NCBI RefSeq assembly: GCF_001281525.1
Contig: NZ_LGCI01000005.1
Location: 1,337,410 to 1,401,409, forward strand
Origin: Lysinibacillus macroides
GTDB taxonomy: Bacteria; Bacillota; Bacilli; Bacillales_A; Planococcaceae
Length of the DNA: 64,000 nucleotides
Reading direction: 5' to 3'
Shown here: positions 8,811 through 17,160 of the stretch, in pieces
Numbering within the stretch: position 1 is the first letter of the stretch
Layout: each line of letters opens with the position of its first letter
Made by a program: the position numbers and the translations under genes
The notes under the pieces: model-generated
What the model saw: only the letters and a program-made list of their open reading frames with translations
The model's database searches: none
Told to the model about the DNA's origin: nothing

Positions 8811-9595
8811 TAACGATTGTGACGACAGCGGGCAGACCAGACGAGTTATCGATGGCGCTCGCTGCTTTTGCATGTAAAGAATTGGGCGCTCCATTTGAGG
8901 CGCGAAATAAGCGTTCGATTCGGAAGATGTCGCAGGAATTACAGGCACATGTAATTGTTGCAGGGAAACATCGCTATGATTACTATGCCTATGGCGCACA
9001 GGAGCCGTTTTTCTTTCATCCTAATTCGGCCGCATTTCGCTTAAAGCGGGTAGCGCGTGGTGAGCGTGAGCCATTTTTAGAGGCAGCACAGCTTCAACAG
9101 GGTGATACGGTGCTGGATTGTACGCTGGGACTAGCAGCGGATGCCATGCTGGCAGCTTATGCGGTTGGGGCAACAGGGCATGTTGTCGGGCTAGAGGCAA
9201 ATGCGAATGTGGCGTTTATTGTGAAGCAGGGGATGGAAAGCTATGATACATCCGAGCTGCCATTAACTGCCTGTATGCGACAGATTGAAGTCGTGCAGAA
9301 AGAGGCTGTACATTATTTACAAGCATTGCCAGATCAATCGTTTGACGTTGTTTATATGGACCCGATGTTTGAGGAAACGATTGAAGAGGCGAATAATTTT
9401 CAAGCGTTACGGCAGGCTGGAGAGCATATGACATTAACGAATCAGTGGGTTATGGAAGCAAAGCGGGTAGCGAGAAAACGTGTTGTGTTAAAGGCATATT
9501 TTCGCTCGGAATGGTTTGCACACTATCATTTTCAGCAATATAAACGAGCAACAGCAAAATTTCATTATGGTGTTTTAGAACTGGGAAGTACGTGA
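8798..9595 (+). CDS. Class I SAM-dependent methyltransferase (YpiP/RsmJ-like)
   Basis: 265 residues. SAM-binding motif I is VLDCTLGLAADAMLAA, the acidic end of strand 2 is VVGLEANANV, and motif IV is VVYMDPMFEE, where DPMF plays the role of the NPPY-like catalytic loop. The layout resembles the YpiP/RsmJ group of rRNA guanine methyltransferases. The start overlaps the end of brxA and has no strong site of its own, so it is probably translated by coupling. Nucleic acid methylation is likely; the exact target is not visible from the sequence. Confidence 0.75.
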   Translation: MHEIITIVTTAGRPDELSMALAAFACKELGAPFEARNKRSIRKMSQELQAHVIVAGKHRYDYYAYGAQEPFFFHPNSAAFRLKRVARGEREPFLEAAQLQQGDTVLDCTLGLAADAMLAAYAVGATGHVVGLEANANVAFIVKQGMESYDTSELPLTACMRQIEVVQKEAVHYLQALPDQSFDVVYMDPMFEETIEEANNFQALRQAGEHMTLTNQWVMEAKRVARKRVVLKAYFRSEWFAHYHFQQYKRATAKFHYGVLELGST

Positions 9596-9622
9596 TGAAA
9601 ACAGAATTACCTACGAGTTTAA

Positions 9623-9787
9623 CTGCATGAAGCTTTTAGTCCTTGGGAATATGAAATGATTATTCCAATGTGTGAACGGGATTCAGTCAACAGTGATGGC
9701 TATAGAGATGAGGATAACAAAAATTATTATTACTATTTCTTATTGAGTAAAATAAGAGGGATGAGTGTAGCGTATTTTATCAGTTGA
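9623..9787 (+). pseudogene. Short gene fragment, unrecognised
   Basis: An open frame of about 54 codons without a start reads HEAFSPWEYEMIIPMCERD, then GYRDEDNKNYYYYFLLSKI, and ends at a TGA. It is protein-like but preceded by a stop codon at 9620. It is probably the tail of a lost gene. The family is not recognised. Confidence 0.35.
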
Positions 9788-9844
9788 TAGAGTGGTATCA
9801 AATTGTATCAAGATTATATTAGGTAATACCTATATCAAAGATTG

Positions 9845-9877
9845 GGGGCATGCTCTTAAAGAACATACCCCATTTTT
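9845..9877. terminator. Bidirectional terminator candidate
   Basis: GGGGCATG pairs with CATACCCC around a 11-base loop, followed by ATTTTT on the plus strand. It lies between the 9.6-kb fragment and the minus-strand gene ending at 9886. Confidence 0.55.
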
Positions 9878-9885
9878 GAAGCTGA

Positions 9886-10215
9886 TTAACTAATTGCGTA
9901 CACATGTACGATAAATGAAGAAGATGCGCCACTTGGATCTGCGATATAAAGAGAACGAATAGATTTTACGGCTGTTCGATTGCCGTTTAAAACATCTTTA
10001 AAGATAACAGGGTCTGTAGCGGCAGATTTATCTTGCATCACATTAAATGAGATGAGATCTGGATCGCCCCCGCCTTCAATTTCCCAAACTAATGCTTTTG
10101 TTCCTTGAGGGAGACCCTCTGTACTAAAATTCCCACTGGAACGATGTTTTTGTCCACTTTGAGGCCCCTTTTCAGATGTCACACTAGCAATTAACTGTTT
10201 TGTTGATAATGTCAT
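9886..10215 (-). CDS. Small beta-rich protein, possibly spore surface
   Basis: 109 residues, no signal peptide, no cysteines, rich in Ser and short beta strands (LISFNVMQDKSA, AVKSIRSLYIADP, SSFIVHVYAIS). AGGAGGG lies 9 bases before the ATG. No named domain is recognised. Size, strand and style match the other small structural-looking proteins in this window, and the pattern of a conserved strand followed by V-K-S/N-I/L-R-S/A is loosely like DUF3992 endospore-appendage subunits, but without their cysteines. A spore-surface or appendage role is a weak inference. Confidence 0.5.
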   Translation of the reverse strand: MTLSTKQLIASVTSEKGPQSGQKHRSSGNFSTEGLPQGTKALVWEIEGGGDPDLISFNVMQDKSAATDPVIFKDVLNGNRTAVKSIRSLYIADPSGASSSFIVHVYAIS

Positions 10216-10702
10216 TAAAAAACCCTCCTGATATTTGTGTTATTTTAAAACTACATCATTTGAATTAAAGAATCTTACCAATCAGGCTCGACTTTTTCAC
10301 GATAAGTCAGATAGCAAATTTATGATTTAGCTTCCACAGTAAGGTGCCTTTGCTAAAGATTAGGTAAAAATCGTCATTCCATATATATATATTACTAGTT
10401 TTCTTAATAAATACCTAAAATAGGATAAAAATTCAAAAAATATTTTTTTCTACTGGATAGAATAATCAATATAGTAGATCGATGCGCTTTTTTAGTAGCC
10501 TTACAAGTTCTTTTCTTCAATTTATGTTTAACATGCTACTAGGTAATATTTTTTAATGATAAATTGGCCCATATGCATTCCTTGTTCCCCGTGAGTTTAC
10601 AGCGTTTTTACTTTTAGCAGACAGTGTGTTATAATGAGTTTGTGCTATTTTAGGTAGCATATTTCCGTAATCTGGCATTCTGCTTTTGTTTTTGAAGATA
10701 CT
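10216..10702. other. AT-rich intergenic stretch
   Basis: No gene is recognised. There is a short ATATATAT run near 10381 and very AT-rich DNA to about 10560. The promoter of the 9886-10215 gene should lie in the first part, but no clear boxes were identified. Confidence 0.3.
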
Positions 10703-10891
10703 TATTCACACTGGCGCATGCTTTGGGGCTGCAAGGACGCAAAAGATGGTAGGGTTTGCGTTGCTTAAGTTAGAAGGCACACAGTGGAATTTTACCGCGG
10801 TGATGAAACAACATTGTTTCGAGATAATTATTCCCCAGATGATTGGGTTGAGACTCTTACAATTTACGAGAATGTTACCTATAAATACTAA
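10703..10891 (+). pseudogene. Gene fragment with internal stop
   Basis: One frame reads YSHWRMLWGCKDAKDGRVCVA, a TAA, and then VEFYRGDETTLFRDNY and SPDDWVETLTIYENVTYKY to a TAA at 10889-10891. The second half is convincingly protein-like. No start or ribosome site precedes it. A terminator follows directly, as expected for the 3' end of an old gene. The overlapping 88-codon frame from 10686 is in another frame and looks random. Confidence 0.45.
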
Positions 10892-10926
10892 AGGGGTAGT
10901 TTCGCAATGGCGAGGCTACCCCTTGT
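10891..10926 (+). terminator. Rho-independent terminator
   Basis: AAGGGGTAG pairs perfectly with CTACCCCTT across a 16-base loop. It sits at the stop of the fragment before it. Confidence 0.65.
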
Positions 10927-11029
10927 CTAATACTAGGGCTTCCTTTTTTTAGCTGGTATGCATTGCCGTTTACGCCGATTGTTAAATACGTAATAATAAA
11001 GACAAACAAAGAAAAGGCGAGGGATTTTT

Positions 11030-11752
11030 ATGGAAACAACTATTTTGGCACAATTAACGGCAAAGGCTAGCGCACAGCAAAAAAGCTTAACGCAATTGAT
11101 AACAGCCTATTGTCAGGAAAGGCTACTATATCGCTTATCCGCATCATCCTACGATGACCAATTTTACGTAGATGGCATGATGGAAGATGTCATACTACCT
11201 TTAAGAAAAATCACGCTATTAGCTAGGGCAAATGCTCAGCAAGTCAATATCGCAGAGCAGGCTTTCAAGGAAATTTGTGCGATGGAAGAGGTAGAGGATG
11301 GTATTATATTTTTAGGGGATGAGTTAGCAAGCACTGTAAACGCTACTAGTATTCAACTTACAATTCCTGCTAGGTTGGCTCAAGTAACGATATACATAGA
11401 CGTAATAATAGCCTTTCATAACAATAGGCGAGTAACACCAAAAACTATGATTTTTCCAACCTTGCTAGATATGAAACCAGCTGTGCTGTATACATACCCA
11501 GTAGAAATGGTGATTGCGCAAAAATTTCTAGCACAGAATGAAACGGCTATTTGTCAGTTGATCCAGACGCAAACGATCGAAGGACGTGCCTTACAGGGGT
11601 ATATCGAGGAACTGCTGGATCAACAACGTCTGTCAATTGCAGCCTATCAGCCCCTTACATACAAGGAGGCATTAAAGCCCTTTTTCGATGCTATATTGAC
11701 AGAAGATGAGTGCTTTAAGCAATGGGACTATCATAAACAGGCTTGGCAATAA
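11030..11752 (+). CDS. AbiEii-like nucleotidyltransferase, probably inactive
   Basis: 240 residues. The order of motifs follows the AbiEii/AbiGii type IV toxin family: ERLLYRLSASSYDDQFYVDG, then LLARANAQ, then AFKEICAMEEVEDGIIF, FPTLLDMKPAVLYTYPVEMVIAQKF. In active relatives the first block ends GG-x-L-L and is followed by R-x-T-x-D-I-D-L-L, whose two aspartates bind metal. Here the matching residues read DGMM and LRKITLLAR (about residues 48-66), so both aspartates are gone. The C-terminal R-x-K-D-x-Y-D region is also missing, and the protein is shorter than the usual 270-300. No AbiEi antitoxin is adjacent. GAGGG lies just before the ATG. An intact but catalytically dead homologue is the best reading. 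Confidence 0.7.
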   Translation: METTILAQLTAKASAQQKSLTQLITAYCQERLLYRLSASSYDDQFYVDGMMEDVILPLRKITLLARANAQQVNIAEQAFKEICAMEEVEDGIIFLGDELASTVNATSIQLTIPARLAQVTIYIDVIIAFHNNRRVTPKTMIFPTLLDMKPAVLYTYPVEMVIAQKFLAQNETAICQLIQTQTIEGRALQGYIEELLDQQRLSIAAYQPLTYKEALKPFFDAILTEDECFKQWDYHKQAWQ

Positions 11753-11758
11753 TTAGTG

Positions 11759-11793
11759 AAAGCCCGCGAACTACAGCCTGTTCGCGGGCTTTG
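11759..11793 (+). terminator. Rho-independent terminator
   Basis: AAAGCCCGCGAAC pairs perfectly with GTTCGCGGGCTTT around an 8-base loop. It ends the AbiEii-like gene. Confidence 0.85.
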
Positions 11794-12061
11794 CCATGTA
11801 AAATATACATATGTGGCTTCTAACAAAATATAACTGCTCGTTGACAAGCAAGACGAAGAGCTATAACTTTTGGCTTCAGTCGATAAATTTAACATTGATA
11901 AGCTTAATTATTCATATCTTTTACACCTAGGCTGGATTCATTTGGCATCTCAGGCATCATGGGTATGGAGAGTCTTTCAGGTGAGGGCGTCACATTTAAT
12001 TTTCCCCTATTTCTACTTGGAAGATTTATCTAATATATGTTGTATCTAATTTAAAGTTAAA

Positions 12062-12669
12062 TTAAGCATTATGATAGCCCATTTCAACAAACTTTCTACA
12101 TTCAGGGTATTTGTTGATATCGTAGTCTGGTACAGGGAATAGTTTCCCGCAATCTACCCATAACGTTTCTAATGCTTTGGCAAATGCATTTTGGTACGCT
12201 TGATCACGAACAATTAGAAAAGCAAGTGCTTCCCTAAATGTCTGATTAGAACTCATTTGTTAAATACGTGTCTTTTGAAGTACACCCATTGGCTCAAGTA
12301 CTAAATTATCCAATAAATCGACAATCAGATTTTCATGTACATACACCCACGAGATTACCTGCAGCATCTACAGGAAAAGAGGAAATATAATGGTGTGGAT
12401 TTGCATGTTTAACAGCCTTATCCAAAGGTACTTGGTCCATACCGTTATTGCCTAGTGCAAAGGATTCCCCAGAATCATGATTAATTTGGTTTGTATAAGC
12501 TCAACATACGTAATTTTCTCTAAGAAAACAAGCATGATATTGGATTTCTTTACCTCCAAAATTAAAGCTTTGAAAAAAAGTGCTGCATCATAGTTCTTAT
12601 TTCACCATAATGCCCACCAAGTATTTCTTGTATGACACATGCTGCATGTGAATCCGGTTTAGCAGGTTT
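12062..12669 (-). pseudogene. Manganese catalase pseudogene
   Basis: Read on the minus strand, the pieces in order are KPAKPDSHAACVIQEILGG with YGEIRTMMQHFF, then SFNFGGKEIQY, then NNGMDQVPLDKAVKHANPHH, AAGNLVG, then ENLIVDLLDNLVLEP, a TAA after KTRI, and finally FLIVRDQAYQNAFAKALETL and GKLFPVPDYDINKYPECRKF. These are the conserved blocks of a non-haem manganese catalase, including the metal-site helices. The pieces fall in different frames with several stops, so the gene is dead. It sits just downstream of an intact DUF3231 gene on the same strand. Confidence 0.85.
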
Positions 12670-12730
12670 AATAAATTAATTCTTCTTTATAAAAACCCTT
12701 TTACATTCCCCCGATTCGTGGAACTAGTCT

Positions 12731-13240
12731 TTATTTTTCAGGATAATTAACATGTAATGGCGGTGGTACAAGCCAGCCCTTATTTTTGTTCAAACGTAAA
12801 AGCTTAGCACCAAGTTGAGCCTTTGCCATATGGAATTGCCCATACATTAAGGTGATATCTTCGCGAGTAGAGGTACCCATTGCTTGGCTACATGCCACTA
12901 ATCCAGCGGCTATATCAGCAGAGAGAGCAGCACTTATTTCTGGATCATTAAACTTAGCACCTGGAGGAATATCTTCCAGTCTTGCTACAGGTCGTTCAGG
13001 TGAAGCTGGAGGTAATGCAATACCATTTGTTTTTAGAATTTTTTCTAATTGTTTTACTTCTTCCCTACATGTGTCGATGATATCCTCAATAATTTTTTTA
13101 AGCTCATCATCACCCGCATGATTATAAAACGTTTGATAGCCAGAAATCATCCCATAGTCTGCAATTAAACTTGACCAAACACTAAATACCTCCCCATAAT
13201 GCAATGGTTCGTCTTTTGGATTTCCACCAAGAATACCCAT
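12731..13240 (-). CDS. DUF3231 family protein
   Basis: 169 residues from the ATG at 13240, which has AAAAGGA 9 bases upstream; a longer frame begins at 13312 without a site. The start MGILGGNPKDEPLHYGEVFS and long helices (DDELKKIIEDIIDTCREEVK, ADIAAGLVACSQAMGTSTRE, YGQFHMAKAQLGAKLLRL) fit DUF3231, a ferritin-like helical-bundle family common in Bacillales, often near spore coat or catalase genes. Function is not established. It may once have been co-transcribed with the manganese catalase that is now a pseudogene. Confidence 0.8.
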   Translation of the reverse strand: MGILGGNPKDEPLHYGEVFSVWSSLIADYGMISGYQTFYNHAGDDELKKIIEDIIDTCREEVKQLEKILKTNGIALPPASPERPVARLEDIPPGAKFNDPEISAALSADIAAGLVACSQAMGTSTREDITLMYGQFHMAKAQLGAKLLRLNKNKGWLVPPPLHVNYPEK

Positions 13241-13752
13241 ACATACACATCCTTTTCTTTTTTTCGCCATGAAAGCCATGTTAGTATGGTTGAAAAAAGA
13301 AGTAAGATTCACTTTTATCTAAAATAGTTAAGGTAGGGATAATAAAAGAAGCCACAGAGAGTAAAATCTCTGCAGCTCTTTAAGTAGTGAGACACTACGT
13401 ACTGTTATAATGGCTGTTAATCGGCTATTTATACGTCACTTAGATAAAAAGTTAAACGTATAGATCTTGGCTATCAGGACACTTTAAGGCATATTGGGGT
13501 GAGTGCTTTGACAAAAGAAAAGGAATGAATTAGAGCAAGAGGAAATAGCAATGGAGTTTAATCCTGAAGAACTAGAAGTAACGGAAGAAAAAAACAAAAA
13601 GAAAGAGCAACAATATAATAATGAAGAAAAATAATGGAACGTTCATTATGCCGCAGCCTTTGGGTTGTAGTGCTTTCATAATATAAGGGATTAAAGCTTT
13701 AGCGCCATCGTTAAAGGGTAGACTTGAATTTATGGAGGAAAGAAGGTAGAAG
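13241..13752. other. Intergenic stretch with one tiny ORF
   Basis: A perfect CAGAGA/TCTCTG hairpin lies near 13355-13372. A 27-codon ORF at 13551-13634 (MEFNPEELEVTEEKNKKKEQ...) has AGAGGA 8 bases upstream. Its frame continues upstream without a start, so it may be the end of a decayed small acidic-protein gene. Nothing else is recognised. Confidence 0.3.
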
Positions 13753-14598
13753 ATGGACACGGATTTGAATTATGGTGAGGATTATAAATTTATTCCGGCT
13801 ACTTCTGTTGGGAGTGGTGTAGGTATAGAGGTGTTACCTGATTTATATCAATACACGATTCAAATTGTAAACATTGTGCTTTATGGCGATCCAGGCTCGA
13901 AAGAATTTGTGCTGATTGATGCAGGGATGCCAAAAAGTGCAGAGGAAATCATTTCAGTAGCTGAAGACCGTTTTGGACCTAATTCGCAACCGAAAGCAAT
14001 CATTCTCACTCATGGTCATTTTGATCATGTTGGAGGCATTATTGAATTAATTAAGCATTGGGATGTCCCTGTCTATGCCCATGCTTTGGAAATGCCCTAT
14101 TTAACCGGACAACAAAGCTATCCAGAACCTGACCCTACGGTAAGTGCTGGCATGGTGGCAAAAATGTCACCTATGTTTCCAAATGAGGCTATTCATTTAG
14201 GTGCGTACATCAAAGAAATTCCTTCGGATGGATGTATTCCATATATGCCAGGTTTTCGCTGGCTACACACCCCAGGCCATTCACCAGGTCATATTTCATT
14301 GTTTCGTGAGCAGGATGGAGCCCTGATTGTGGGAGATGCATTTGTGACGGTTAAACAAGAATCTCTTTATAAAGTTTTTACCCAGACAAAGGAAATTAGT
14401 GGCCCACCTCAATATTTAACGACGAATTGGCAAGCTGCTCAAGAATCTATTGAGAAATTAGCTGCATTAAAGCCATCTGTTGCGATCACGGGTCATGGCT
14501 TACCAGTAAAAGGTGAAGAACTTACAAGAGACCTGAAGAAGCTTGTCGATCATTTTGAACAAATCGCTCTGCCAAAGCAAGGTAAATATTTAAACTAA
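13753..14598 (+). CDS. MBL-fold metallo-hydrolase
   Basis: 281 residues. The zinc motif H-x-H-x-D-H is present at residues 87-92 (THGHFDHVGG). A third histidine lies in LHTPGHSPGHISLF, the bridging aspartate in VGDAFVT and a last histidine in ITGHGLPV. This is a complete metallo-beta-lactamase-fold hydrolase site for two metals. There is no signal peptide, so it acts in the cytosol. Family members hydrolyse thioesters, lactones or phosphoesters; the substrate cannot be told. GGAGGAAAGAAGG precedes the ATG. A terminator follows. A short, decayed second copy of its 3' part lies at 16.5 kb. Confidence 0.85.
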   Translation: MDTDLNYGEDYKFIPATSVGSGVGIEVLPDLYQYTIQIVNIVLYGDPGSKEFVLIDAGMPKSAEEIISVAEDRFGPNSQPKAIILTHGHFDHVGGIIELIKHWDVPVYAHALEMPYLTGQQSYPEPDPTVSAGMVAKMSPMFPNEAIHLGAYIKEIPSDGCIPYMPGFRWLHTPGHSPGHISLFREQDGALIVGDAFVTVKQESLYKVFTQTKEISGPPQYLTTNWQAAQESIEKLAALKPSVAITGHGLPVKGEELTRDLKKLVDHFEQIALPKQGKYLN

Positions 14599-14620
14599 GA
14601 ACATAAGCGTCTAACGAAAT

Positions 14621-14655
14621 AAGTTTGGTGGGGGATATACCTACCAAACTTTATG
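14621..14655 (+). terminator. Rho-independent terminator
   Basis: AAGTTTGGT pairs with ACCAAACTT around a 13-base loop, ending in TTTAT. It ends the MBL gene. Confidence 0.65.
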
Positions 14656-14727
14656 AATTGGTTAGTGTAAGAATTTTAATGAATACCTAGAACCCGAAAA
14701 CGTAGGATGCTAGTTTGCGAAAAAATG

Positions 14728-14925
14728 GCAGCTTGGACCGTTGAAGCATGATCGGAAGCAGGACATTCATATAGCTAGAGAATACATAATGACTTTCAAT
14801 AGATTCCAGCTTTCTATAAAGTGGATTGGAATAAAGTCTAAACCTTTGATTCATGGGTGCTTACTTTTGAGGGGAAATTTGTAGAAACTTGTTTCAATTT
14901 ATGGTTGATCTGCTTATTATTATGA
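14728..14925 (+). pseudogene. Decayed coding stretch, unrecognised
   Basis: One frame reads AAWTVEA, stop, SEAGHSYS, stop, RIHNDFQ, stop, IPAFYKVDWNKV, stop, TFDSWVLTFEGKFVETCFNL. Four in-frame stops break an otherwise protein-like sequence. It lies between the MBL terminator and the next intact gene. The family is not recognised. Confidence 0.4.
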
Positions 14926-14941
14926 TGGAGGTGATAATCAG

Positions 14942-15295
14942 ATGTATAGTAATACAGCAAATATGCTTAAACAAACTTCAAATCTCATACATGCGTTGAA
15001 TAAATTAAAACAAAACCTATCTTTTGTAAAATCTTATGCGAAGCACGATAAAATATTAGCACTTTATTTTTTTAATAATGCCTATAGTGATTTTAATTTA
15101 TTCAAAACCATTTATTTATCTGTAACACCTGGTGATCAAAAAATCGATGGATTTTTACAATCCTATGAAAAAATTTTTGTAGAAGTAAATAAATACTTAG
15201 AATCCTTTACTGAAGATCAATTTCACAAAGAAGTGATGTTTGCGATTACTGAAGTAGAAATGTATTTATTGAATCTGATAGATATATATAGATAA
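14942..15295 (+). CDS. Small helical hypothetical protein
   Basis: 117 residues, predicted all-helical, no signal peptide or membrane segment: KQTSNLIHALNKLKQNLSF, a middle part with FFNNAYSDFNLFKTIYL, and DQFHKEVMFAITEVEMYLLN. GGAGGTGATAATCAG precedes the ATG. A strong terminator follows, so it is a single gene. I do not recognise a family. The helical pattern could fit a small four-helix or immunity-type protein, but nothing in the neighbourhood supports a function. Confidence 0.65.
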   Translation: MYSNTANMLKQTSNLIHALNKLKQNLSFVKSYAKHDKILALYFFNNAYSDFNLFKTIYLSVTPGDQKIDGFLQSYEKIFVEVNKYLESFTEDQFHKEVMFAITEVEMYLLNLIDIYR

Positions 15296-15346
15296 ACCCA
15301 CTAGCGTCGCATTGACTATTTTAATGCGATGCTAGTGGGTTTTTGC
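15295..15346 (+). terminator. Strong rho-independent terminator
   Basis: AACCCACTAGC pairs with GCTAGTGGGTT, with an inner TCGCATT/AATGCGA stem, followed by TTTT. Together this is one long, nearly perfect hairpin. Confidence 0.9.
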
Positions 15347-15519
15347 ATAAAATAATGACTCATCATTTACACGAATTTAAAATTAATTAGCCCCATCTCT
15401 AATTTTTACTAGTCCCCCAAAATTTCTATTTATTGTTCTTTGATAAGTGTGAAGATTGGAATGTCAACACTAATTTGAACAAATCCTTTAAGGGCGATTT
15501 TGTTCTGAAGTGGCTTGAC

Positions 15520-15611
15520 ATGGAGCCTCTGTGGGCATGATTCTTGCGCCAAGGAACCAACTTCATAGAACTGGCTCTGCCAAACGGAGGCTATCATGCC
15601 CACCACTCCAT
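15520..15611. repeat. Inverted repeat around a structured core
   Basis: Arms ATGGAG...GTGGGCATGAT (15520-15541) and ATCATGCCCAC..CTCCAT (15593-15611) are inverted copies. The 51-base core contains further pairing between GAACCA- and TGGCTC-like segments. There is no T-run, and no gene ends here. It resembles a small palindromic mobile unit or the remains of two insertion-sequence ends. Confidence 0.5.
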
Positions 15612-15689
15612 TCTAGTATATTTAAAATTGAAAAGTAAGAATTATATGGAAATAAATATTATTGTATAGTAGTATTTTTATAAAAAGGG

Positions 15690-16421
15690 GTGGGGTATGT
15701 TGAAAAAATTGGTGTAATAGTATGTTTATTATTAAGTTGCTTTTTTCTAAATGAAGAGAAGTCGTATGCACAAAATCAAAGTTTAGCAGATTTCGATTAC
15801 ACAATAATAAAGTATACTGTAAAGGTTGAAGAATCTGGGGCAACGGTAAAAGAATTACCCTCTAAATCGTCAAAGACTATTGGTAAAATACAGGGGGGAG
15901 AATTTGTGATTTCTAACCATGTGGCCGAGGGTGGGTGGATACCTATTGTATTTAATGGGCAATATGGTTTTATTGAAATAGGTCGGCTTGAATTTTACTT
16001 ACCTACCACAATTAGTAAATCAGATATGACAAGTGGTGTAGTAGTGAAAGAGCAACCAACATCAGATAGTAATACAGTAGGAACACTTAATTACGGTATA
16101 CTAATGGATAATTACGGAGAGGTTGAGAATGGCTATTCCTATGTTCAATATGGAAATATTATAGGCTTTGTGAAAACAAGTTTTATTACTAACCCTAAGC
16201 CTGTAGTGAAATATATTAGCAATTCAACGGACTATATAGATTCATACTTAATCGCAAGTAAATTATATGGAAGCGCAGGATTACTTCGAAGCGGGATCAA
16301 GGTTCATGTATATGGATCAGTTGATGGTTGGTCTTATATTGATGAGTATCCTGATGACGGAGAAATTAATGGAATATATATCGGATCAAAATATTTAGTA
16401 GATAAAATGAAACCAAATTAA
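15690..16421 (+). CDS. Secreted SH3-domain protein, start probably frameshifted
   Basis: As read, 243 residues from a GTG at 15690. The N-terminus has a hydrophobic signal segment (GVIVCLLLSCFFL) and a likely cleavage site after KSYA. Two or three bacterial SH3 repeats follow: VKVEESGATVKELPSKSSKT, then GVVVKEQPTSDSNTVGTLNY, then a weaker third. The ribosome site GGGGTGGGG fits the ATG at 15697 much better than the GTG. From that ATG the frame ends after six codons (MLKKLV). One extra A in the A6 run at 15702 would join MLKK to the signal peptide. Expect a cell-wall-associated secreted protein; whether it is made depends on that homopolymer. Confidence 0.6.
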   Translation: MGYVEKIGVIVCLLLSCFFLNEEKSYAQNQSLADFDYTIIKYTVKVEESGATVKELPSKSSKTIGKIQGGEFVISNHVAEGGWIPIVFNGQYGFIEIGRLEFYLPTTISKSDMTSGVVVKEQPTSDSNTVGTLNYGILMDNYGEVENGYSYVQYGNIIGFVKTSFITNPKPVVKYISNSTDYIDSYLIASKLYGSAGLLRSGIKVHVYGSVDGWSYIDEYPDDGEINGIYIGSKYLVDKMKPN

Positions 16422-16491
16422 AGAATAATGTAGTTAGTTGGGCTTATCAGAACAAACATGACCGTGATGGTTATACTTATGGGCTGTTTCG

Positions 16492-16531
16492 AAATAAGAT
16501 TATCTCAATTGAGGTAATCTTATTTTTTATA
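16492..16531 (+). terminator. Rho-independent terminator
   Basis: AATAAGATTA and TAATCTTATT form a near-perfect hairpin through an inner CTCAATTGAG and are followed by TTTTTT. It ends the SH3 gene. Confidence 0.85.
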
Positions 16532-16532
16532 T

Positions 16533-16595
16533 AAACAAAAATCTCTTTCTAAAGTTTCTATCCAGACAAAAGGAATCAGAGGTTCACAAGGAAGG
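16533..16595 (+). pseudogene. Fragment copy of the MBL hydrolase gene
   Basis: This stretch aligns base by base, by eye at roughly 80% identity, with 14356-14418 inside the MBL gene; both share AAATCTCTTT-, TAAAGTTT-, and CCAGACAAA-type blocks. It covers only about 20 codons and has an indel. It is a scar of an old duplication or of a second MBL gene that was deleted. Confidence 0.6.
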
Positions 16596-16731
16596 TTATC
16601 AAAAGTAGTGACAGGTTAGCTTTTACTATTGTTGGGAGTATTTGTGCTTTGACGCGATGTAGTTTGCAAAGAGTATTAAACAACAGTTTGAAAAATGTGA
16701 TTTTATGTAAATCCTTAACCAAAAACAATAA

Positions 16732-16760
16732 AGGGCCACTTTGGCAAAAGTGACCCTAAG
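16732..16760 (-). terminator. Terminator for the DUF4183 genes
   Basis: AGGGCCACT and AGTGACCCT form a hairpin with one mismatch. On the minus strand it is followed by TTTATTG. It lies 50 bases past the end of the gene at 16810. Confidence 0.6.
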
Positions 16761-16809
16761 TCCTAAAATAGGAGAAATCAGCTAAAAGTGATGGTTTTGT
16801 ATGTCAGCA

Positions 16810-17130
16810 TTAAACTTGTGTTACTAATTCTACTGCTTCTATCACTAATGGAGTGCCTGCTGTGAGTGTACCAGTAATATCGTTAAATGTTAACTCCGTT
16901 TCAGAGATTGTATATAAATCACCTTCTTGTAAGACACCATTAATATAGAAATTATAGTAGCCATTCGTTACTACAGGGAAAGCAGTTGCAGCATTTCCAC
17001 TATCATCTAAAAAGGCAGTTGCAGCAATGGTAGTTCCGTCTGTGATAGCTAAATTTGCTGCTAAAACATTAAAGAATCTAGTCGAAGAGCCAGTAACATT
17101 TACATGAATATTAATAATTGAAAGCGCCAT
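16810..17130 (-). CDS. DUF4183 domain protein, spore-surface type
   Basis: 106 residues from the ATG at 17130, which has AAAGGAGGTG 6 bases upstream; a longer frame begins at 17148. The sequence carries the DUF4183 features: RFFNVLAANLAITDGTTI, the strand TAFLDDSGNAATAFP, NGYYNFYINGVLQEGDLYTI and GTPLVIEAVEL. DUF4183 proteins are common in spore-forming Bacillales and are thought to be spore-coat or exosporium components. A second DUF4183 gene lies 30 bases upstream on the same strand, so the two likely form an operon. Confidence 0.8.
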   Translation of the reverse strand: MALSIINIHVNVTGSSTRFFNVLAANLAITDGTTIAATAFLDDSGNAATAFPVVTNGYYNFYINGVLQEGDLYTISETELTFNDITGTLTAGTPLVIEAVELVTQV

Positions 17131-17160
17131 TTTTTCACCTCCTTTCAAGAGCAGAAATGT

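Noticed and set aside
10686-10952. 88-codon ORF over the 10.8-kb fragment
   Set aside because: The protein-like sequence is in a different frame, and the ORF runs through a strong terminator.
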